DNA of 64,000 nt, from positions 4,346,001 to 4,410,000 of the forward strand of contig NZ_CP018870.1 in the NCBI RefSeq assembly GCF_001941845.1. The letters are read 5' to 3'. This document shows, in pieces, positions 43,923-54,450 of this stretch. The position numbers and the translations under genes are program-made. Each line of letters begins with the position of its first letter. Positions within the stretch are counted from its first letter, which is position 1. This stretch comes from Streptomyces sp. TN58 (lineage in GTDB: Bacteria > Actinomycetota > Actinomycetes > Streptomycetales > Streptomycetaceae). The notes under the pieces were generated by a model. That model had not been told where the DNA came from and did no database searches. It was given only the letters and a program-made list of their open reading frames with translations.

Positions 43923-44234
43923 ATGAAGATCAAGAAGGGCGACCTGGTACAGGTCATCACCGGTAAGGACAAGGGCAAGCAGGGCAAGGTCATCGTCGCC
44001 TTCCCCGCCGAGAACCGCGTCCTGGTCGAGGGTGTCAACCGGGTCAAGAAGCACACCAAGGCCGGACAGAACCAGGCCGGCGGCATCGTGATCACCGAGG
44101 CCCCGGTCCACGTGTCCAACGTCCAGCTGGTCGTGGAGAAGGACGGCAAGAAGGTCGTCACCCGCGTCGGTTACCGCTTCGACGACGAGGGCAACAAGAT
44201 CCGCGTTGCCAAGCGCACGGGTGAGGACATCTGA
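43923..44234 (+). CDS. rplX: 50S ribosomal protein L24
   Basis: Assembly initiator of the 50S subunit. 103 residues: KOW motif [22 protein letters not shown] at the N-terminus, [15 protein letters not shown]. Two bases from rplN and overlapping rplE by one base. Confidence 0.97.
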   Translation: MKIKKGDLVQVITGKDKGKQGKVIVAFPAENRVLVEGVNRVKKHTKAGQNQAGGIVITEAPVHVSNVQLVVEKDGKKVVTRVGYRFDDEGNKIRVAKRTGEDI

Positions 44235-44785
44235 TGGCTACCACTCCGCGTCTGAAGACGAAGTACCGCGAGGAGATCGCGGGCAAGCTGCGTGAGGAGT
44301 TCTCCTACGAGAACGTCATGCAGATCCCCGGCCTCGTCAAGATCGTCGTGAACATGGGTGTCGGCGACGCCGCCCGTGACTCGAAGCTGATCGACGGCGC
44401 CATCCGCGACCTGACGACGATCACCGGTCAGAAGCCGGCCGTCACGAAGGCCCGCAAGTCCATCGCGCAGTTCAAGCTGCGCGAGGGTCAGCCGATCGGC
44501 TGCCACGTCACCCTCCGTGGTGACCGTATGTGGGAGTTCCTGGACCGTACGCTGTCGCTCGCGCTGCCGCGTATCCGTGACTTCCGTGGTCTGTCGCCGA
44601 AGCAGTTCGACGGCCGTGGCAACTACACCTTCGGTCTCACGGAGCAGGTCATGTTCCACGAGATCGACCAGGACAAGATCGACCGTACCCGGGGTATGGA
44701 CATCACCGTGGTCACCACGGCGACCAACGACGCTGAGGGCCGCGCGCTCCTTCGTCACCTCGGCTTCCCCTTCAAGGAGGCGTAA
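44234..44785 (+). CDS. rplE: 50S ribosomal protein L5
   Basis: 5S rRNA-binding protein of the central protuberance. 183 residues: [63 protein letters not shown]. Confidence 0.98.
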   Translation: MATTPRLKTKYREEIAGKLREEFSYENVMQIPGLVKIVVNMGVGDAARDSKLIDGAIRDLTTITGQKPAVTKARKSIAQFKLREGQPIGCHVTLRGDRMWEFLDRTLSLALPRIRDFRGLSPKQFDGRGNYTFGLTEQVMFHEIDQDKIDRTRGMDITVVTTATNDAEGRALLRHLGFPFKEA

Positions 44786-44790
44786 GCGAG

Positions 44791-44976
44791 ATGGCGAAGA
44801 AGGCTCTCATCGCGAAGGCTGCCCGTAAGCCCAAGTTCGGTGTGCGTGCGTACACCCGCTGCCAGCGCTGCGGTCGCCCCCACTCCGTGTACCGCAAGTT
44901 CGGCCTCTGCCGCGTGTGCCTCCGTGAGATGGCTCACCGTGGCGAGCTGCCGGGCGTGACCAAGAGCTCCTGGTAA
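44791..44976 (+). CDS. rpsZ: 30S ribosomal protein S14, zinc-binding type Z
   Basis: 61 residues, the short form with two CxxC pairs (CQRCG and CRVC) binding zinc. It is the standard, zinc-replete copy; Streptomyces keep a zinc-free long paralogue elsewhere. [21 protein letters not shown] is typical. Five bases after rplE. Confidence 0.97.
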   Translation: MAKKALIAKAARKPKFGVRAYTRCQRCGRPHSVYRKFGLCRVCLREMAHRGELPGVTKSSW

Positions 44977-45196
44977 TCCCCACGCCCTTTGGGTGTTGAG
45001 GTTTTCCAGACGCTCTCGGTAAGCATCAGGTCGGCGGACCGCCCTGCCCGCATGCCGTAGGCTTGTGGGGTTGGGCGTCCGCCGCCCTATCGACTTACTA
45101 CGCCGTAGGTCCCCGTGCCGCACCCGTCCCGCCACTGAGTGGGGAGAGGGATGGCGCATACAGGAAACCCCGGCGAGAGAGGCCGAAGGCCACTTC

Positions 45197-45595
45197 ATGA
45201 CCATGACTGACCCCATCGCAGACATGCTCACGCGTCTGCGTAACGCTAACTCGGCGTACCACGACACCGTCGTGATGCCGCACAGCAAGATCAAGTCGCA
45301 CATCGCGGAGATCCTCAAGCAGGAGGGTTTCATCACCGGCTGGAAGGTCGAGGACGCCGAGGTCGGCAAGAACCTCGTCCTTGAGCTGAAGTTCGGGCCG
45401 AACCGTGAGCGCTCCATCGCGGGCATCAAGCGGATCTCGAAGCCCGGTCTGCGCGTGTACGCGAAGTCCACCAACCTGCCGAAGGTCCTCGGCGGCCTGG
45501 GCGTGGCGATCATCTCCACGTCCCACGGTCTCCTGACCGGCCAGCAGGCAGGCAAGAAGGGCGTAGGTGGGGAAGTCCTCGCCTACGTCTGGTAG
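45197..45595 (+). CDS. rpsH: 30S ribosomal protein S8
   Basis: Central-domain 16S rRNA binder; translational repressor of the spc operon in E. coli. 132 residues from ATG 45197 (ATG 45203 is also in frame). [30 protein letters not shown] [14 protein letters not shown], and [16 protein letters not shown] 220-bp gap precedes it, containing an inverted repeat GGCGGAC/GTCCGCC (about 45033 and 45076) but no recognised gene. Confidence 0.97.
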   Translation: MTMTDPIADMLTRLRNANSAYHDTVVMPHSKIKSHIAEILKQEGFITGWKVEDAEVGKNLVLELKFGPNRERSIAGIKRISKPGLRVYAKSTNLPKVLGGLGVAIISTSHGLLTGQQAGKKGVGGEVLAYVW

Positions 45596-45615
45596 TCGGG
45601 AACGGAGGAAAAGCA

Positions 45616-46155
45616 ATGTCGCGAATCGGCAAGCTCCCCATCCAGGTTCCCGCCGGTGTGGACGTCACCATCGATGGCCAGACGGTCAACGTGAAGGGCC
45701 CCAAGGGTTCCCTCGCGCACACCGTCAAGGCGCCCATCGCAGTTGTCAAGGACGAGGACGGCGTTCTGAACGTCACCCGTCCGAACGACGAGCGTCAGAA
45801 CAAGGCCCTGCACGGCCTGTCCCGCACGCTGGTGGCGAACATGATCACCGGTGTGACCACGGGATACGTCAAGGCCCTTGAGATCAGCGGTGTCGGTTAC
45901 CGCGTGGCCGCGAAGGGCTCCAACCTGGAGTTCCAGCTCGGCTACAGCCACCCGATCCTGGTGGAGGCGCCCGAGGGCATCTCCTTCAAGGTCGAGTCGC
46001 CGACCAAGTTCTCGGTCGAGGGCATCGACAAGCAGAAGGTCGGCGAGGTCGCCGCCAACATCCGCAAGCTGCGGAAGCCCGACCCGTACAAGGCCAAGGG
46101 TGTCAAGTACGCCGGCGAGGTCATCCGCCGCAAGGTCGGAAAGGCTGGTAAGTAG
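45616..46155 (+). CDS. rplF: 50S ribosomal protein L6
   Basis: Binds near the sarcin-ricin loop. 179 residues: [66 protein letters not shown] before the ATG. Confidence 0.98.
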   Translation: MSRIGKLPIQVPAGVDVTIDGQTVNVKGPKGSLAHTVKAPIAVVKDEDGVLNVTRPNDERQNKALHGLSRTLVANMITGVTTGYVKALEISGVGYRVAAKGSNLEFQLGYSHPILVEAPEGISFKVESPTKFSVEGIDKQKVGEVAANIRKLRKPDPYKAKGVKYAGEVIRRKVGKAGK

Positions 46156-46157
46156 CC

Positions 46158-46541
46158 ATGGCATACGGTGTGAAGATCGCCAAGGGCGACGCGTACAAGC
46201 GCGCTGCCAAGGCTCGCCGCCACATCCGCATCCGCAAGAACGTCTCGGGTACGGCGGAGCGTCCGCGCCTCGTCGTGACGCGTTCCAACCGCAACATCGT
46301 TGCTCAGGTCATCGACGACCTCCAGGGCCACACCCTGGCGTCGGCGTCGACCCTGGACGCTTCGATCCGCGGTGGCGAAGGCGACAAGAGCGCCCAGGCC
46401 CAGGCTGTCGGCGCGCTCGTCGCCGAGCGTGCCAAGGCCGCGGGTGTCGAGACCGTCGTCTTTGACCGCGGTGGCAACCGATACGCCGGGCGCATTGCCG
46501 CTCTGGCTGACGCCGCCCGCGAAGCCGGGCTGAAGTTCTAA
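46158..46541 (+). CDS. rplR: 50S ribosomal protein L18
   Basis: 5S rRNA-binding protein. 127 residues: [44 protein letters not shown]. Two bases after rplF. Confidence 0.97.
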   Translation: MAYGVKIAKGDAYKRAAKARRHIRIRKNVSGTAERPRLVVTRSNRNIVAQVIDDLQGHTLASASTLDASIRGGEGDKSAQAQAVGALVAERAKAAGVETVVFDRGGNRYAGRIAALADAAREAGLKF

Positions 46542-46586
46542 GCCCCGGTTCCGGGACTCACGGACGTAACAGAGAGAGGTAATCCA

Positions 46587-47189
46587 ATGGCTGGACCCCA
46601 GCGCCGCGGAAGCGGTGCCGGTGGCGGCGAGCGGCGGGACCGGAAGGGTCGCGACGGTGGCGCTGCCGCCGAGAAGACCGCTTACGTTGAGCGCGTTGTC
46701 GCGATCAACCGTGTCGCCAAGGTTGTCAAGGGTGGTCGTCGCTTCAGCTTCACCGCGCTCGTCGTGGTGGGTGACGGTGACGGCACCGTAGGTGTCGGTT
46801 ACGGCAAGGCCAAGGAAGTTCCCGCGGCCATCGCCAAGGGCGTCGAGGAAGCCAAGAAGAACTTCTTCAAGGTTCCCCGCATCCAGGGCACCATCCCGCA
46901 CCCGATCCAGGGCGAGAAGGCGGCCGGCGTTGTCCTGCTGAAGCCTGCTTCCCCCGGTACCGGTGTTATCGCCGGTGGCCCGGTGCGCGCCGTTCTGGAG
47001 TGCGCCGGCGTTCACGACATCCTGTCGAAGTCCCTGGGCTCCGACAACGCGATCAACATCGTGCACGCGACCGTGGAGGCCCTCAAGGGCCTGCAGCGTC
47101 CCGAGGAGATCGCGGCTCGCCGTGGTCTGCCCCTTGAGGACGTCGCTCCCGCGGCTCTGCTCCGTGCGCGGGCTGGGGCGGGTGCGTAA
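46587..47189 (+). CDS. rpsE: 30S ribosomal protein S5
   Basis: Accuracy and mRNA-channel protein. 200 residues; a Gly/Arg/Asp-rich N-terminus of about 30 residues, then [39 protein letters not shown] and [19 protein letters not shown]. Overlaps rpmD by one base. Confidence 0.98.
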   Translation: MAGPQRRGSGAGGGERRDRKGRDGGAAAEKTAYVERVVAINRVAKVVKGGRRFSFTALVVVGDGDGTVGVGYGKAKEVPAAIAKGVEEAKKNFFKVPRIQGTIPHPIQGEKAAGVVLLKPASPGTGVIAGGPVRAVLECAGVHDILSKSLGSDNAINIVHATVEALKGLQRPEEIAARRGLPLEDVAPAALLRARAGAGA

Positions 47190-47371
47190 TGGCTCGCCTC
47201 AAGATCACGCAGACGAAGTCGTACATCGGCAGCAAGCAGAACCACCGCGACACGCTGCGTTCGCTCGGGCTCAAGCGCCTGAACGACGTCGTCGTCAAGG
47301 AGGACCGCCCCGAGTTCCGCGGAATGGTGCACACCGTCCGCCACCTCGTGACGGTTGAGGAGGTTGACTAA
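47189..47371 (+). CDS. rpmD: 50S ribosomal protein L30
   Basis: 60 residues: [20 protein letters not shown] and [10 protein letters not shown]; normal length. Two bases before rplO. Confidence 0.97.
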   Translation: MARLKITQTKSYIGSKQNHRDTLRSLGLKRLNDVVVKEDRPEFRGMVHTVRHLVTVEEVD

Positions 47372-47373
47372 TC

Positions 47374-47829
47374 ATGGCTGAGAACAGCCCGCTGAAGGCC
47401 CACAACCTCCGTCCCGCCCCCGGTGCCAAGACCGCGAAGACCCGTGTGGGTCGCGGTGAGGCGTCGAAGGGTAAGACGGCCGGTCGTGGTACGAAGGGCC
47501 AGAAGGCCCGTTACCAGATCCCGCAGCGCTTCGAGGGTGGGCAGATGCCCCTCCACATGCGCCTGCCGAAGCTCAAGGGCTTCAAGAACCCGTTCCGCAC
47601 CGAGTTCCAGGTTGTCAACCTGGACAAGCTCGGCGCTCTCTACCCCGAGGGTGGAGAAGTCACGGTGGCCGACCTGGTCGCCAAGGGCGCGGTTCGCAAG
47701 AACAGCCTCGTCAAGGTCCTGGGCCAGGGCGAGCTCTCCGTGGCGCTGCAGGTTTCGGTTGACGCCGTTTCCGCCTCCGCCAAGGAGAAGATCACCGCTG
47801 CCGGCGGTACCGTCACCGAGCTCGTCTAA
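47374..47829 (+). CDS. rplO: 50S ribosomal protein L15
   Basis: Late-assembly protein. 151 residues: Gly/Lys-rich N-terminus with [39 protein letters not shown]. Followed by a terminator-like hairpin before secY. Confidence 0.97.
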   Translation: MAENSPLKAHNLRPAPGAKTAKTRVGRGEASKGKTAGRGTKGQKARYQIPQRFEGGQMPLHMRLPKLKGFKNPFRTEFQVVNLDKLGALYPEGGEVTVADLVAKGAVRKNSLVKVLGQGELSVALQVSVDAVSASAKEKITAAGGTVTELV

Positions 47830-47862
47830 GACGATTTCAGTGGCTGAATAGCTCAAAACCCG

Positions 47863-47905
47863 ACCGGGGATGCCTCACATATGGGGCATCCCCGGTTGGT
47901 CGTTC
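47863..47905 (+). terminator. terminator between rplO and secY
   Basis: ACCGGGGATGCC (47863-47874) pairs perfectly with GGCATCCCCGGT (47885-47896) around a 10-nt loop, followed by TGGTCGTTCC. A candidate secY promoter lies beyond: TTCCAC (47903-47908), 18 nt, TAAGGT (47927-47932). Confidence 0.7.
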
Positions 47906-48016
47906 CACGGGGGGCACACTCGCCGGTAAGGTGGCGTGCACCATTGCTTTGTCGTATACGTCGATCCCTCAGACCGTCACCTCTGACGCAGTAGCGCGGG
48001 GGTCGCAGGAGGCACC

Positions 48017-49330
48017 GTGCTCACCGCGTTCGCCCGGGCGTTCAAGACGCCCGACCTGCGCAAGAAGCTGCTCTTCACGCTCGGCATCATCGTGCTGTTC
48101 CGGCTCGGGTCCCATGTCCCCGTACCCGGCGTGAGCTACAAGAACGTACAGATCTGCGTGGAACAGGCCGGAAGCAGCAATGGTCTGTTCGGCCTCGTCA
48201 ACATGTTCAGCGGCGGTGCGCTGCTGCAGATCACGATCTTCGCGCTCGGCATCATGCCGTACATCACGGCGAGCATCATCCTGCAGCTGCTGACCGTGGT
48301 CATCCCGAAGCTGGAGACCCTCAAGAAAGAGGGCCAGTCCGGCACGGCGAAGATCACTCAGTACACGCGTTATCTGACGGTCGCGCTCGCGATCCTCCAG
48401 GGCACCGGCCTCGTCGCCACCGCCCGTACCGGCGCCCTGTTCCAGGGCTGCCAGGTCGCCAGCCAGATCGTTCCCGACCGGTCGATCTTCACCACGGTCG
48501 TGATGGTGGTCACCATGACCGCCGGTACCTGCGTCGTGATGTGGCTCGGTGAGCTCATCACCGACCGCGGCATCGGCAACGGCATGTCGATCCTCATGTT
48601 CATCTCGATCGCCGCCGGCTTCATCGGCGCCCTCTGGCAGATCAAGCTCCAGGGCAAGATCGCGGACGGCTGGGTCGAGTTCGGCGTGGTCATGCTGGTC
48701 GGCCTCGCGATGGTCGGCCTGGTGGTCTTCGTCGAGCAGGCGCAGCGCCGGATCCCGGTCCAGTACGCGAAGCGCATGATCGGCCGCCGCGCCTACGGCG
48801 GCACCTCCACCTACATCCCGCTCAAGGTGAACCAGGCGGGCATCATCCCCGTCATCTTCGCCTCGTCGCTGCTCTACATCCCGGCGCTGGTCGTGCAGTT
48901 CAGCGGGTCCACCGCGGGCTGGGCCACCTGGATCCAGAAGCACTTCGTCAAGGGCGACCACCCGTACTACATCGCGGTCTACTTCCTCCTGATCGTCTTC
49001 TTCGCGTTCTTCTACGTGGCGATCTCGTTCAACCCCGAGGAAGTTGCAGACAACATGAAGAAGTATGGTGGGTTCATCCCGGGTATCCGTGCCGGCCGAC
49101 CCACCGCCGAGTACCTGAGCTACGTGCTCAACCGGATCACCTGGCCGGGGTCGCTGTACCTGGGTCTCATCGCTCTTGTGCCGACGATGGCGTTGGCCGG
49201 CTTCGGAGCGAACCAGAACTTCCCGTTCGGCGGGACGAGCATCCTCATCATCGTGGGTGTGGGTCTGGAAACCGTGAAGCAGATCGAGAGCCAGCTCCAG
49301 CAGCGTAATTACGAAGGGTTCCTCCGCTGA
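48017..49330 (+). CDS. secY: preprotein translocase subunit SecY
   Basis: Channel subunit of the Sec translocon. 437 residues from GTG 48017, ten transmembrane helices; [12 protein letters not shown] in TM1/plug region, [15 protein letters not shown] (TM2), [26 protein letters not shown] and [33 protein letters not shown] cytosolic loop. Last base shared with adk. Confidence 0.98.
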   Translation: MLTAFARAFKTPDLRKKLLFTLGIIVLFRLGSHVPVPGVSYKNVQICVEQAGSSNGLFGLVNMFSGGALLQITIFALGIMPYITASIILQLLTVVIPKLETLKKEGQSGTAKITQYTRYLTVALAILQGTGLVATARTGALFQGCQVASQIVPDRSIFTTVVMVVTMTAGTCVVMWLGELITDRGIGNGMSILMFISIAAGFIGALWQIKLQGKIADGWVEFGVVMLVGLAMVGLVVFVEQAQRRIPVQYAKRMIGRRAYGGTSTYIPLKVNQAGIIPVIFASSLLYIPALVVQFSGSTAGWATWIQKHFVKGDHPYYIAVYFLLIVFFAFFYVAISFNPEEVADNMKKYGGFIPGIRAGRPTAEYLSYVLNRITWPGSLYLGLIALVPTMALAGFGANQNFPFGGTSILIIVGVGLETVKQIESQLQQRNYEGFLR

Positions 49331-49977
49331 TGCGAATCGTCCTCGTCGGACCGCCCGGTGCGGGCAAGGGAACGCAGGCCGCGTTCCTTGCCAAGAACCT
49401 GTCGATCCCGCACATCTCCACGGGCGACCTGTTCCGGGCCAACATCAGCCAGGGCACCGAGCTGGGCAAGCAGGCGAAGGCGTTCATGGACGCCGGCGAC
49501 CTGGTCCCCGACGAGGTGACCATCGGCATGGCGAAGGACCGGATGGAGCAGGCCGACGCCGCGGGCGGGTTCCTGCTCGACGGCTTCCCGCGCAACGTCT
49601 CGCAGGCCGAGGCGCTCGACGTGATGCTCCAGGCGGAGGGCATGAAGCTCGACGCCGTCCTCGACCTGGAGGTTGAGGAGGACGAGGTCGTCAAGCGCAT
49701 CGCCGGCCGCCGGATCTGCCGCAACGACTCCGCGCACGTCTTCCACGTGACGTACGCCCCGCCGAAGGCCGAGGGTGTCTGCGACACCTGCGGCGGCGAG
49801 CTGTACCAGCGCGGTGACGACTCGGAGGCGACGGTCCGCAACCGGCTGGAGGTCTACCACACGCAGACCGAGCCGATCATCGACTACTACAAGGCCCAGG
49901 GCCTGCTGGTGACGATCCCTGCCCTCGGTGAGGTCTCCGACGTCACCAAGCGCGCCATGGACGCTCTCCAGAAGTAG
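49330..49977 (+). CDS. adk: adenylate kinase
   Basis: Interconverts ATP + AMP and 2 ADP. 215 residues: P-loop [34 protein letters not shown]. The long lid has CRNDSAH and CDTCGG, which resembles a zinc-binding lid of Gram-positive enzymes. One-base overlap with secY shows coupling. Confidence 0.97.
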   Translation: MRIVLVGPPGAGKGTQAAFLAKNLSIPHISTGDLFRANISQGTELGKQAKAFMDAGDLVPDEVTIGMAKDRMEQADAAGGFLLDGFPRNVSQAEALDVMLQAEGMKLDAVLDLEVEEDEVVKRIAGRRICRNDSAHVFHVTYAPPKAEGVCDTCGGELYQRGDDSEATVRNRLEVYHTQTEPIIDYYKAQGLLVTIPALGEVSDVTKRAMDALQK

Positions 49978-49991
49978 TCAGCCCCTTGCTG

Positions 49992-50038
49992 TGCAGGCAC
50001 GGCCGCGGTGTCCCCTCGGGGCACCGCGGCCGTCTGCA
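49992..50038 (+). terminator. terminator after adk
   Basis: ACGGCCGCGGTG (49999-50010) pairs with CACCGCGGCCGT (50022-50033), extended inside by CCCC/GGGG and outside by TGCAG/CTGCA. A very stable hairpin without a T-tract. Confidence 0.75.
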
Positions 50039-50147
50039 TGACGCGCCGCGGTACGACATCAGCCGATAATTGAGCAATCACAGCGGACGGCGACCTCGTC
50101 CGCGAGAGCGGCGGCGGTTCAGCCGCAGAAGACGGAAGGCACGCTTA

Positions 50148-50999
50148 ATGGTGCAGATCAAGACCCCCGAGCAGATCGCGAAGATGCGCGAGGCGGGGCT
50201 GGTCGTCGCCGCGATCCATGCCGCGACCCGTGAGGCGGCCGTACCGGGTGCCACGACGCGGGACCTGGACATGGTGGCCCGCAAGGTCATCGCGGACGCC
50301 GGGGCGAAGTCGAACTTCCTCGGCTACGGCGGTTTCCCCGCGACGATCTGCACCTCGGTCAACGAGGTCGTCGTCCACGGCATCCCGGACGACAAGACCG
50401 TCCTCAAGGACGGCGACGTCATCTCCATCGACGCCGGCGCGATCGTGGACGGCTGGCACGGCGACGCGGCGTACACCGCCTTCGTCGGTACCGGTCACGC
50501 GCCCGAGCTGGTGGAGCTCTCCCGGGTGACGGAGGAGTCGATGTGGGCCGGCATCGCCGCGATGAAGCTGGGCAACCGCCTCGTGGACATCTCCAAGGCG
50601 ATCGAGACGTACATCAAGCGCCAGCCCCGCCCCGCCACCGGTGAGAACAGCCGCGGCAAGTTCGGGATCATCGAGGACTACGGCGGCCACGGCATCGGGT
50701 CCGAGATGCACATGGACCCCCACCTGCTGAACTACGTCTCGCGCAAGCGGGGCAAGGGGATCAAGCTCGTCCCGGGTGTCTGCCTGGCGATCGAGCCGAT
50801 GGTCTCCCTGGGCACCGCCCAGACGGAGGTCCTCTCGGACGACTGGACGGTCATCACCACGGACGGCACCTGGTCCTCGCACTGGGAGCACTCCGTCGCA
50901 CTGACGGAGGCCGGTCCGATCGTCCTGACCAGTCCGGACTGCGGCAAGGCGAAGCTGGCGGAGTACGGGGTCACGACGGCCCCGGACCCCCTCGGTTAA
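50148..50999 (+). CDS. map: methionine aminopeptidase, type I
   Basis: Removes the initiator Met cotranslationally. 283 residues from ATG 50148 with GGAAGG before it. Metal ligands in SIDAGAIVDGWHGDAAYT (two Asp), GGHGIGSEMH (His), AIEPMV (Glu) and WEHSVAL (Glu). FLGYGGFPATICTSVNEVVVHGIP is the type I signature. Its long frame upstream is not family-like. Confidence 0.97.
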   Translation: MVQIKTPEQIAKMREAGLVVAAIHAATREAAVPGATTRDLDMVARKVIADAGAKSNFLGYGGFPATICTSVNEVVVHGIPDDKTVLKDGDVISIDAGAIVDGWHGDAAYTAFVGTGHAPELVELSRVTEESMWAGIAAMKLGNRLVDISKAIETYIKRQPRPATGENSRGKFGIIEDYGGHGIGSEMHMDPHLLNYVSRKRGKGIKLVPGVCLAIEPMVSLGTAQTEVLSDDWTVITTDGTWSSHWEHSVALTEAGPIVLTSPDCGKAKLAEYGVTTAPDPLG

Positions 51000-51053
51000 T
51001 GATCTAGACTCTGGGGCAAACTTTCCGGATTCGTCTTTCTGGGTGCCCTGACG

Positions 51054-51059
51054 TAGACT
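51054..51059 (+). promoter_or_regulatory. -10 element of the infA promoter
   Basis: TAGACT lies 78 nt before infA, inside the 138-bp map-infA gap. TCGTCT at 51031-51036 is the best -35 at 17 nt. A second TAGACT is at 51005-51010. Assignment by pattern. Confidence 0.4.
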
Positions 51060-51137
51060 GACTCGTCGGCTCTCGTGCACTTCCATGTCTCCATGGCGCG
51101 CGAGGCCGATCAAGGTAGCCGATTCGAAAGGCGAAGC

Positions 51138-51359
51138 GTGGCCAAGAAGCAAGGTGCCATCGAAATCGAGGGCACCGTGATCGAGTCCCTCCCGAACGCC
51201 ATGTTCAAGGTGGAGCTCCAGAACGGTCACAAGGTCCTCGCGCACATCAGCGGGAAGATGCGCATGCACTACATCCGCATCCTGCCCGATGACCGGGTTG
51301 TCGTGGAGCTCTCTCCCTACGACCTGACGCGTGGCCGGATCGTCTACCGATACAAGTAG
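51138..51359 (+). CDS. infA: translation initiation factor IF-1
   Basis: Single OB-fold protein filling the A-site during initiation. 73 residues from GTG 51138 (AAGGCGAAG upstream): [55 protein letters not shown]. Confidence 0.98.
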   Translation: MAKKQGAIEIEGTVIESLPNAMFKVELQNGHKVLAHISGKMRMHYIRILPDDRVVVELSPYDLTRGRIVYRYK

Positions 51360-51432
51360 ATCTTGCTCTCACTCCTGCCTGGGCGTCCGTCCCGGTGCGG
51401 GTGGTGGCACTGACCCGGAGAACCTCACCAAC

Positions 51433-51546
51433 ATGAAGGTCAAGCCGAGCGTCAAGAAGATCTGCGACAAGTGCAAGGTGATCCGCCGTCACGGCCGGGT
51501 CATGGTCATCTGCGACAACCTGCGCCACAAGCAGCGCCAGGGCTGA
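51433..51546 (+). CDS. rpmJ: 50S ribosomal protein L36, zinc-binding form
   Basis: 37 residues: [21 protein letters not shown] with Cys11, Cys14, then Cys27 and His32 binding zinc. GGAGAACC upstream. Like S14 it is the zinc-containing version. It lies between infA and rpsM, as in other Streptomyces. Confidence 0.97.
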   Translation: MKVKPSVKKICDKCKVIRRHGRVMVICDNLRHKQRQG

Positions 51547-51745
51547 CGCACGCCGACCGACCTGCCTTAACGCAGTTCTTCGCGCGACGTAAGAAAACGT
51601 ACATACGCAGAACCCGCCCAGCCCCGCAAGGGCCGGCGGCACCTCCGGCGGGGGCCGGGGACCCGGACGTACCATCACCCGACACGGGTGGTCGGCGGTC
51701 GGGATCGGTTCTGTGGAAGACCCCCGAACACACAGGAGCCATTGA

Positions 51746-52126
51746 ATGGCACGCGTTTCCGGTGTTGACATCCCGCGCGAAAAGCGTGTGGAGATCGCAC
51801 TCACCTACGTCTTCGGTATCGGGCGCACCCGGTCCAAGGAGATCCTCGCCTCCACCGGCGTGAACCCGAACACCCGCGTTCGTGACCTGGCCGAAGAGGA
51901 CCTCGTCAAGATCCGCGAGTACGTGGACGCCAACCTCCGTACCGAGGGTGACCTCCGCCGCGAGATCCAGGGCGACATCCGCCGCAAGATCGAGATCCAG
52001 TGCTACCAGGGCATCCGCCACCGTCGCGGCCTCCCGGTGCACGGTCAGCGCACCAGCACGAACGCGCGTACCCGCAAGGGCCCGCGTCGCGCGATCGCCG
52101 GTAAGAAGAAGCCGGGCAAGAAGTAG
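51746..52126 (+). CDS. rpsM: 30S ribosomal protein S13
   Basis: Head protein contacting P-site tRNA and L5. 126 residues: [58 protein letters not shown] and a Lys-rich tail. AGGAGCC before the ATG. The 199-bp gap upstream has a small CACCCG/CGGGTG hairpin (51677-51691). Confidence 0.98.
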   Translation: MARVSGVDIPREKRVEIALTYVFGIGRTRSKEILASTGVNPNTRVRDLAEEDLVKIREYVDANLRTEGDLRREIQGDIRRKIEIQCYQGIRHRRGLPVHGQRTSTNARTRKGPRRAIAGKKKPGKK

Positions 52127-52180
52127 TCCTGTTCAGCGGTCTTGCGCTGTAGGACCGACCACCTCCCGTAGGAGATTTAG

Positions 52181-52585
52181 ATGCCCCCCAAGGGTCGTCA
52201 GGGCGCTGCCAAGAAGGTGCGCCGCAAGGAAAAGAAGAACGTCGCTCACGGGCACGCCCACATCAAGAGCACGTTCAACAACACCATCGTTTCGATCACG
52301 GACCCGTCCGGCAACGTGATCTCCTGGGCCTCCGCCGGCCACGTCGGCTTCAAGGGCTCGCGCAAGTCCACCCCCTTCGCCGCGCAGATGGCCGCCGAGT
52401 CGGCCGCCCGCCGCGCGCAGGAGCACGGCATGCGCAAGGTCGACGTCTTCGTCAAGGGTCCCGGCTCCGGCCGTGAGACCGCGATCCGCTCCCTCCAGGC
52501 CACCGGCCTCGAAGTCGGCTCGATCCAGGACGTCACCCCCACCCCGCACAACGGCTGCCGCCCGCCGAAGCGCCGCCGCGTCTGA
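52181..52585 (+). CDS. rpsK: 30S ribosomal protein S11
   Basis: Platform protein near the mRNA exit. 134 residues: basic N-terminus [60 protein letters not shown] and C-terminal [20 protein letters not shown] before the ATG. Confidence 0.98.
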   Translation: MPPKGRQGAAKKVRRKEKKNVAHGHAHIKSTFNNTIVSITDPSGNVISWASAGHVGFKGSRKSTPFAAQMAAESAARRAQEHGMRKVDVFVKGPGSGRETAIRSLQATGLEVGSIQDVTPTPHNGCRPPKRRRV

Positions 52586-52592
52586 CGCAGCG

Positions 52593-52652
52593 GACGCACA
52601 GTGCGTCTTTGAGTGTCCGGGCGGTACGACCCCTTCGGGGGGCGTACCGCCC
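52593..52652 (+). terminator. two hairpins between rpsK and rpoA
   Basis: First, GACGCA (52593-52598)/TGCGTC (52602-52607) followed by TTT. Second, GGGCGGTACG (52619-52628)/CGTACCGCCC (52643-52652) capped by CCCC-TTCG-GGGG, a UUCG tetraloop. rpoA lies 90 nt beyond, so this is a candidate attenuator or a site that separates rpoA from ribosomal protein transcription. Confidence 0.7.
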
Positions 52653-52742
52653 GTACCCTTGCAGTAGCCGTCCCGGGCAGCGCCCGGTACGGCCCCCGTC
52701 GGGCGTCAAATAGTGGGCGTCCACGAATGAAGGAACACAGAC

Positions 52743-53765
52743 ATGCTTATCGCTCAGCGTCCGTCGCTGACCGAAGAGGTCGTAGACGAGTACCGCTCGC
52801 GCTTCGTGATCGAGCCGCTGGAGCCGGGCTTCGGTTACACCCTCGGCAACTCCCTGCGCCGTACCCTCCTGTCCTCCATCCCGGGTGCCGCTGTCACCAG
52901 CATCCGCGTGGACGGCGTCCTGCACGAGTTCACCACCGTGCCGGGCGTCAAGGAAGACGTCACGGACATCATCCTCAACATCAAGCAGCTGGTCGTCTCC
53001 TCGGAGCACGACGAGCCGGTCGTGATGTACCTGCGCAAGCAGGGTCCCGGCCTGGTCACCGCTGCCGACATCGCGCCCCCGGCCGGTGTCGAGGTGCACA
53101 ACCCGGACCTCGTCCTCGCCACGCTCAACGGCAAGGGCAAGCTGGAGATGGAGCTGACCGTCGAGCGCGGTCGCGGCTACGTCTCCGCCGTCCAGAACAA
53201 GCAGCTGGGCCAGGAGATCGGCCGCATCCCGGTCGACTCCATCTACAGCCCGGTCCTCAAGGTCACCTACAAGGTCGAGGCGACCCGAGTCGAGCAGCGC
53301 ACCGACTTCGACAAGCTGATCGTCGACGTCGAGACCAAGCAGGCCATGCGCCCGCGCGACGCCATGGCGTCCGCCGGCAAGACCCTGGTCGAGCTGTTCG
53401 GTCTGGCCCGCGAGCTCAACATCGACGCCGAGGGCATCGACATGGGCCCGTCCCCGACGGACGCCGCCCTGGCCGCCGACCTGGCGCTGCCGATCGAGGA
53501 GCTGGAGCTCACCGTTCGGTCGTACAACTGCCTCAAGCGCGAGGGCATCCACTCCGTGGGTGAGCTCGTCGCCCGCTCCGAGGCCGACCTGCTCGACATC
53601 CGCAACTTCGGTGCGAAGTCGATCGACGAGGTCAAGGCGAAGCTGGCCGGCATGGGCCTGGCCCTGAAGGACAGCCCGCCCGGATTCGACCCGACCGCCG
53701 CCGCCGACGCCTTCGGCGCCGACGACGACGCGGACGCCGGTTTCGTCGAGACCGAGCAGTACTGA
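52743..53765 (+). CDS. rpoA: DNA-directed RNA polymerase subunit alpha
   Basis: 340 residues. N-terminal assembly domain with [26 protein letters not shown], and C-terminal DNA- and activator-binding domain (about residues 245-315) [38 protein letters not shown]. Ends in an acidic tail. GGAACAC upstream. Confidence 0.98.
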   Translation: MLIAQRPSLTEEVVDEYRSRFVIEPLEPGFGYTLGNSLRRTLLSSIPGAAVTSIRVDGVLHEFTTVPGVKEDVTDIILNIKQLVVSSEHDEPVVMYLRKQGPGLVTAADIAPPAGVEVHNPDLVLATLNGKGKLEMELTVERGRGYVSAVQNKQLGQEIGRIPVDSIYSPVLKVTYKVEATRVEQRTDFDKLIVDVETKQAMRPRDAMASAGKTLVELFGLARELNIDAEGIDMGPSPTDAALAADLALPIEELELTVRSYNCLKREGIHSVGELVARSEADLLDIRNFGAKSIDEVKAKLAGMGLALKDSPPGFDPTAAADAFGADDDADAGFVETEQY

Positions 53766-53871
53766 GAAAGCTTGCGGGGGGCTCGCGCCCCCCGCACCCA
53801 CCCTCTCGCGACCGCCTGAGGGAACTGACACCGGTACCTGACACGGCCGGTGCAGATGTGAAGGAGTAACA

Positions 53872-54348
53872 ATGCCGCGTCCCGCAAAGGGTGCCCGCCT
53901 GGGCGGCTCCGCCGCACACGAGAAGCACCTGCTCGCGAACCTCGCGAAGGCGCTCTTCGAGCACGGCCGCATCACCACCACCGAGGCCAAGGCCCGCCGC
54001 CTGCGTCCCTACGCCGAGCGTCTGGTCACCAAGGCCAAGAAGGGCGACATCCACAACCGTCGCCTGGTGCTGCAGACGATCACGGACAAGAGCATCGTGC
54101 ACACGCTGTTCACCGAGATCGCCCCGCGCTACGAGAACCGCCCCGGTGGTTACACGCGCATCACCAAGATCGGCAACCGTCGCGGCGACAACGCCCCGAT
54201 GGCCGTGATCGAGCTGGTCGAGGCCCTTACGGTCGCCCAGCAGGCCACCGGCGAGGCCGAGGCCGCCACGAAGCGCGCGGTCAAGGAGGCGGAGGCCAAG
54301 GCCGAGGCCACCGAGACCGAGGCCGTCGAGGAGACCAAGGAGGCCTGA
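53872..54348 (+). CDS. rplQ: 50S ribosomal protein L17
   Basis: Tunnel-exit protein. 158 residues: [44 protein letters not shown], then an Ala/Glu/Lys-rich C-terminal extension (about residues 120-158) not found in E. coli. AAGGAG before the ATG. Last gene of the alpha operon. Confidence 0.97.
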   Translation: MPRPAKGARLGGSAAHEKHLLANLAKALFEHGRITTTEAKARRLRPYAERLVTKAKKGDIHNRRLVLQTITDKSIVHTLFTEIAPRYENRPGGYTRITKIGNRRGDNAPMAVIELVEALTVAQQATGEAEAATKRAVKEAEAKAEATETEAVEETKEA

Positions 54349-54384
54349 TCCCGCTCCGGGATCGAGCTTGCTTGATCGGCTCTG

Positions 54385-54417
54385 AACGGGCCCGCCCCTT
54401 CCCGGGGCGGGCCCGTT
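54385..54417 (+). terminator. terminator of the alpha operon
   Basis: AACGGGCCCGCCCC (54385-54398) pairs perfectly with GGGGCGGGCCCGTT (54404-54417), followed by CTGCAT. 36 nt after rplQ. Confidence 0.85.
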
Positions 54418-54450
54418 CTGCATATGGGTGACTCTGAGAGGATCGGTCAC

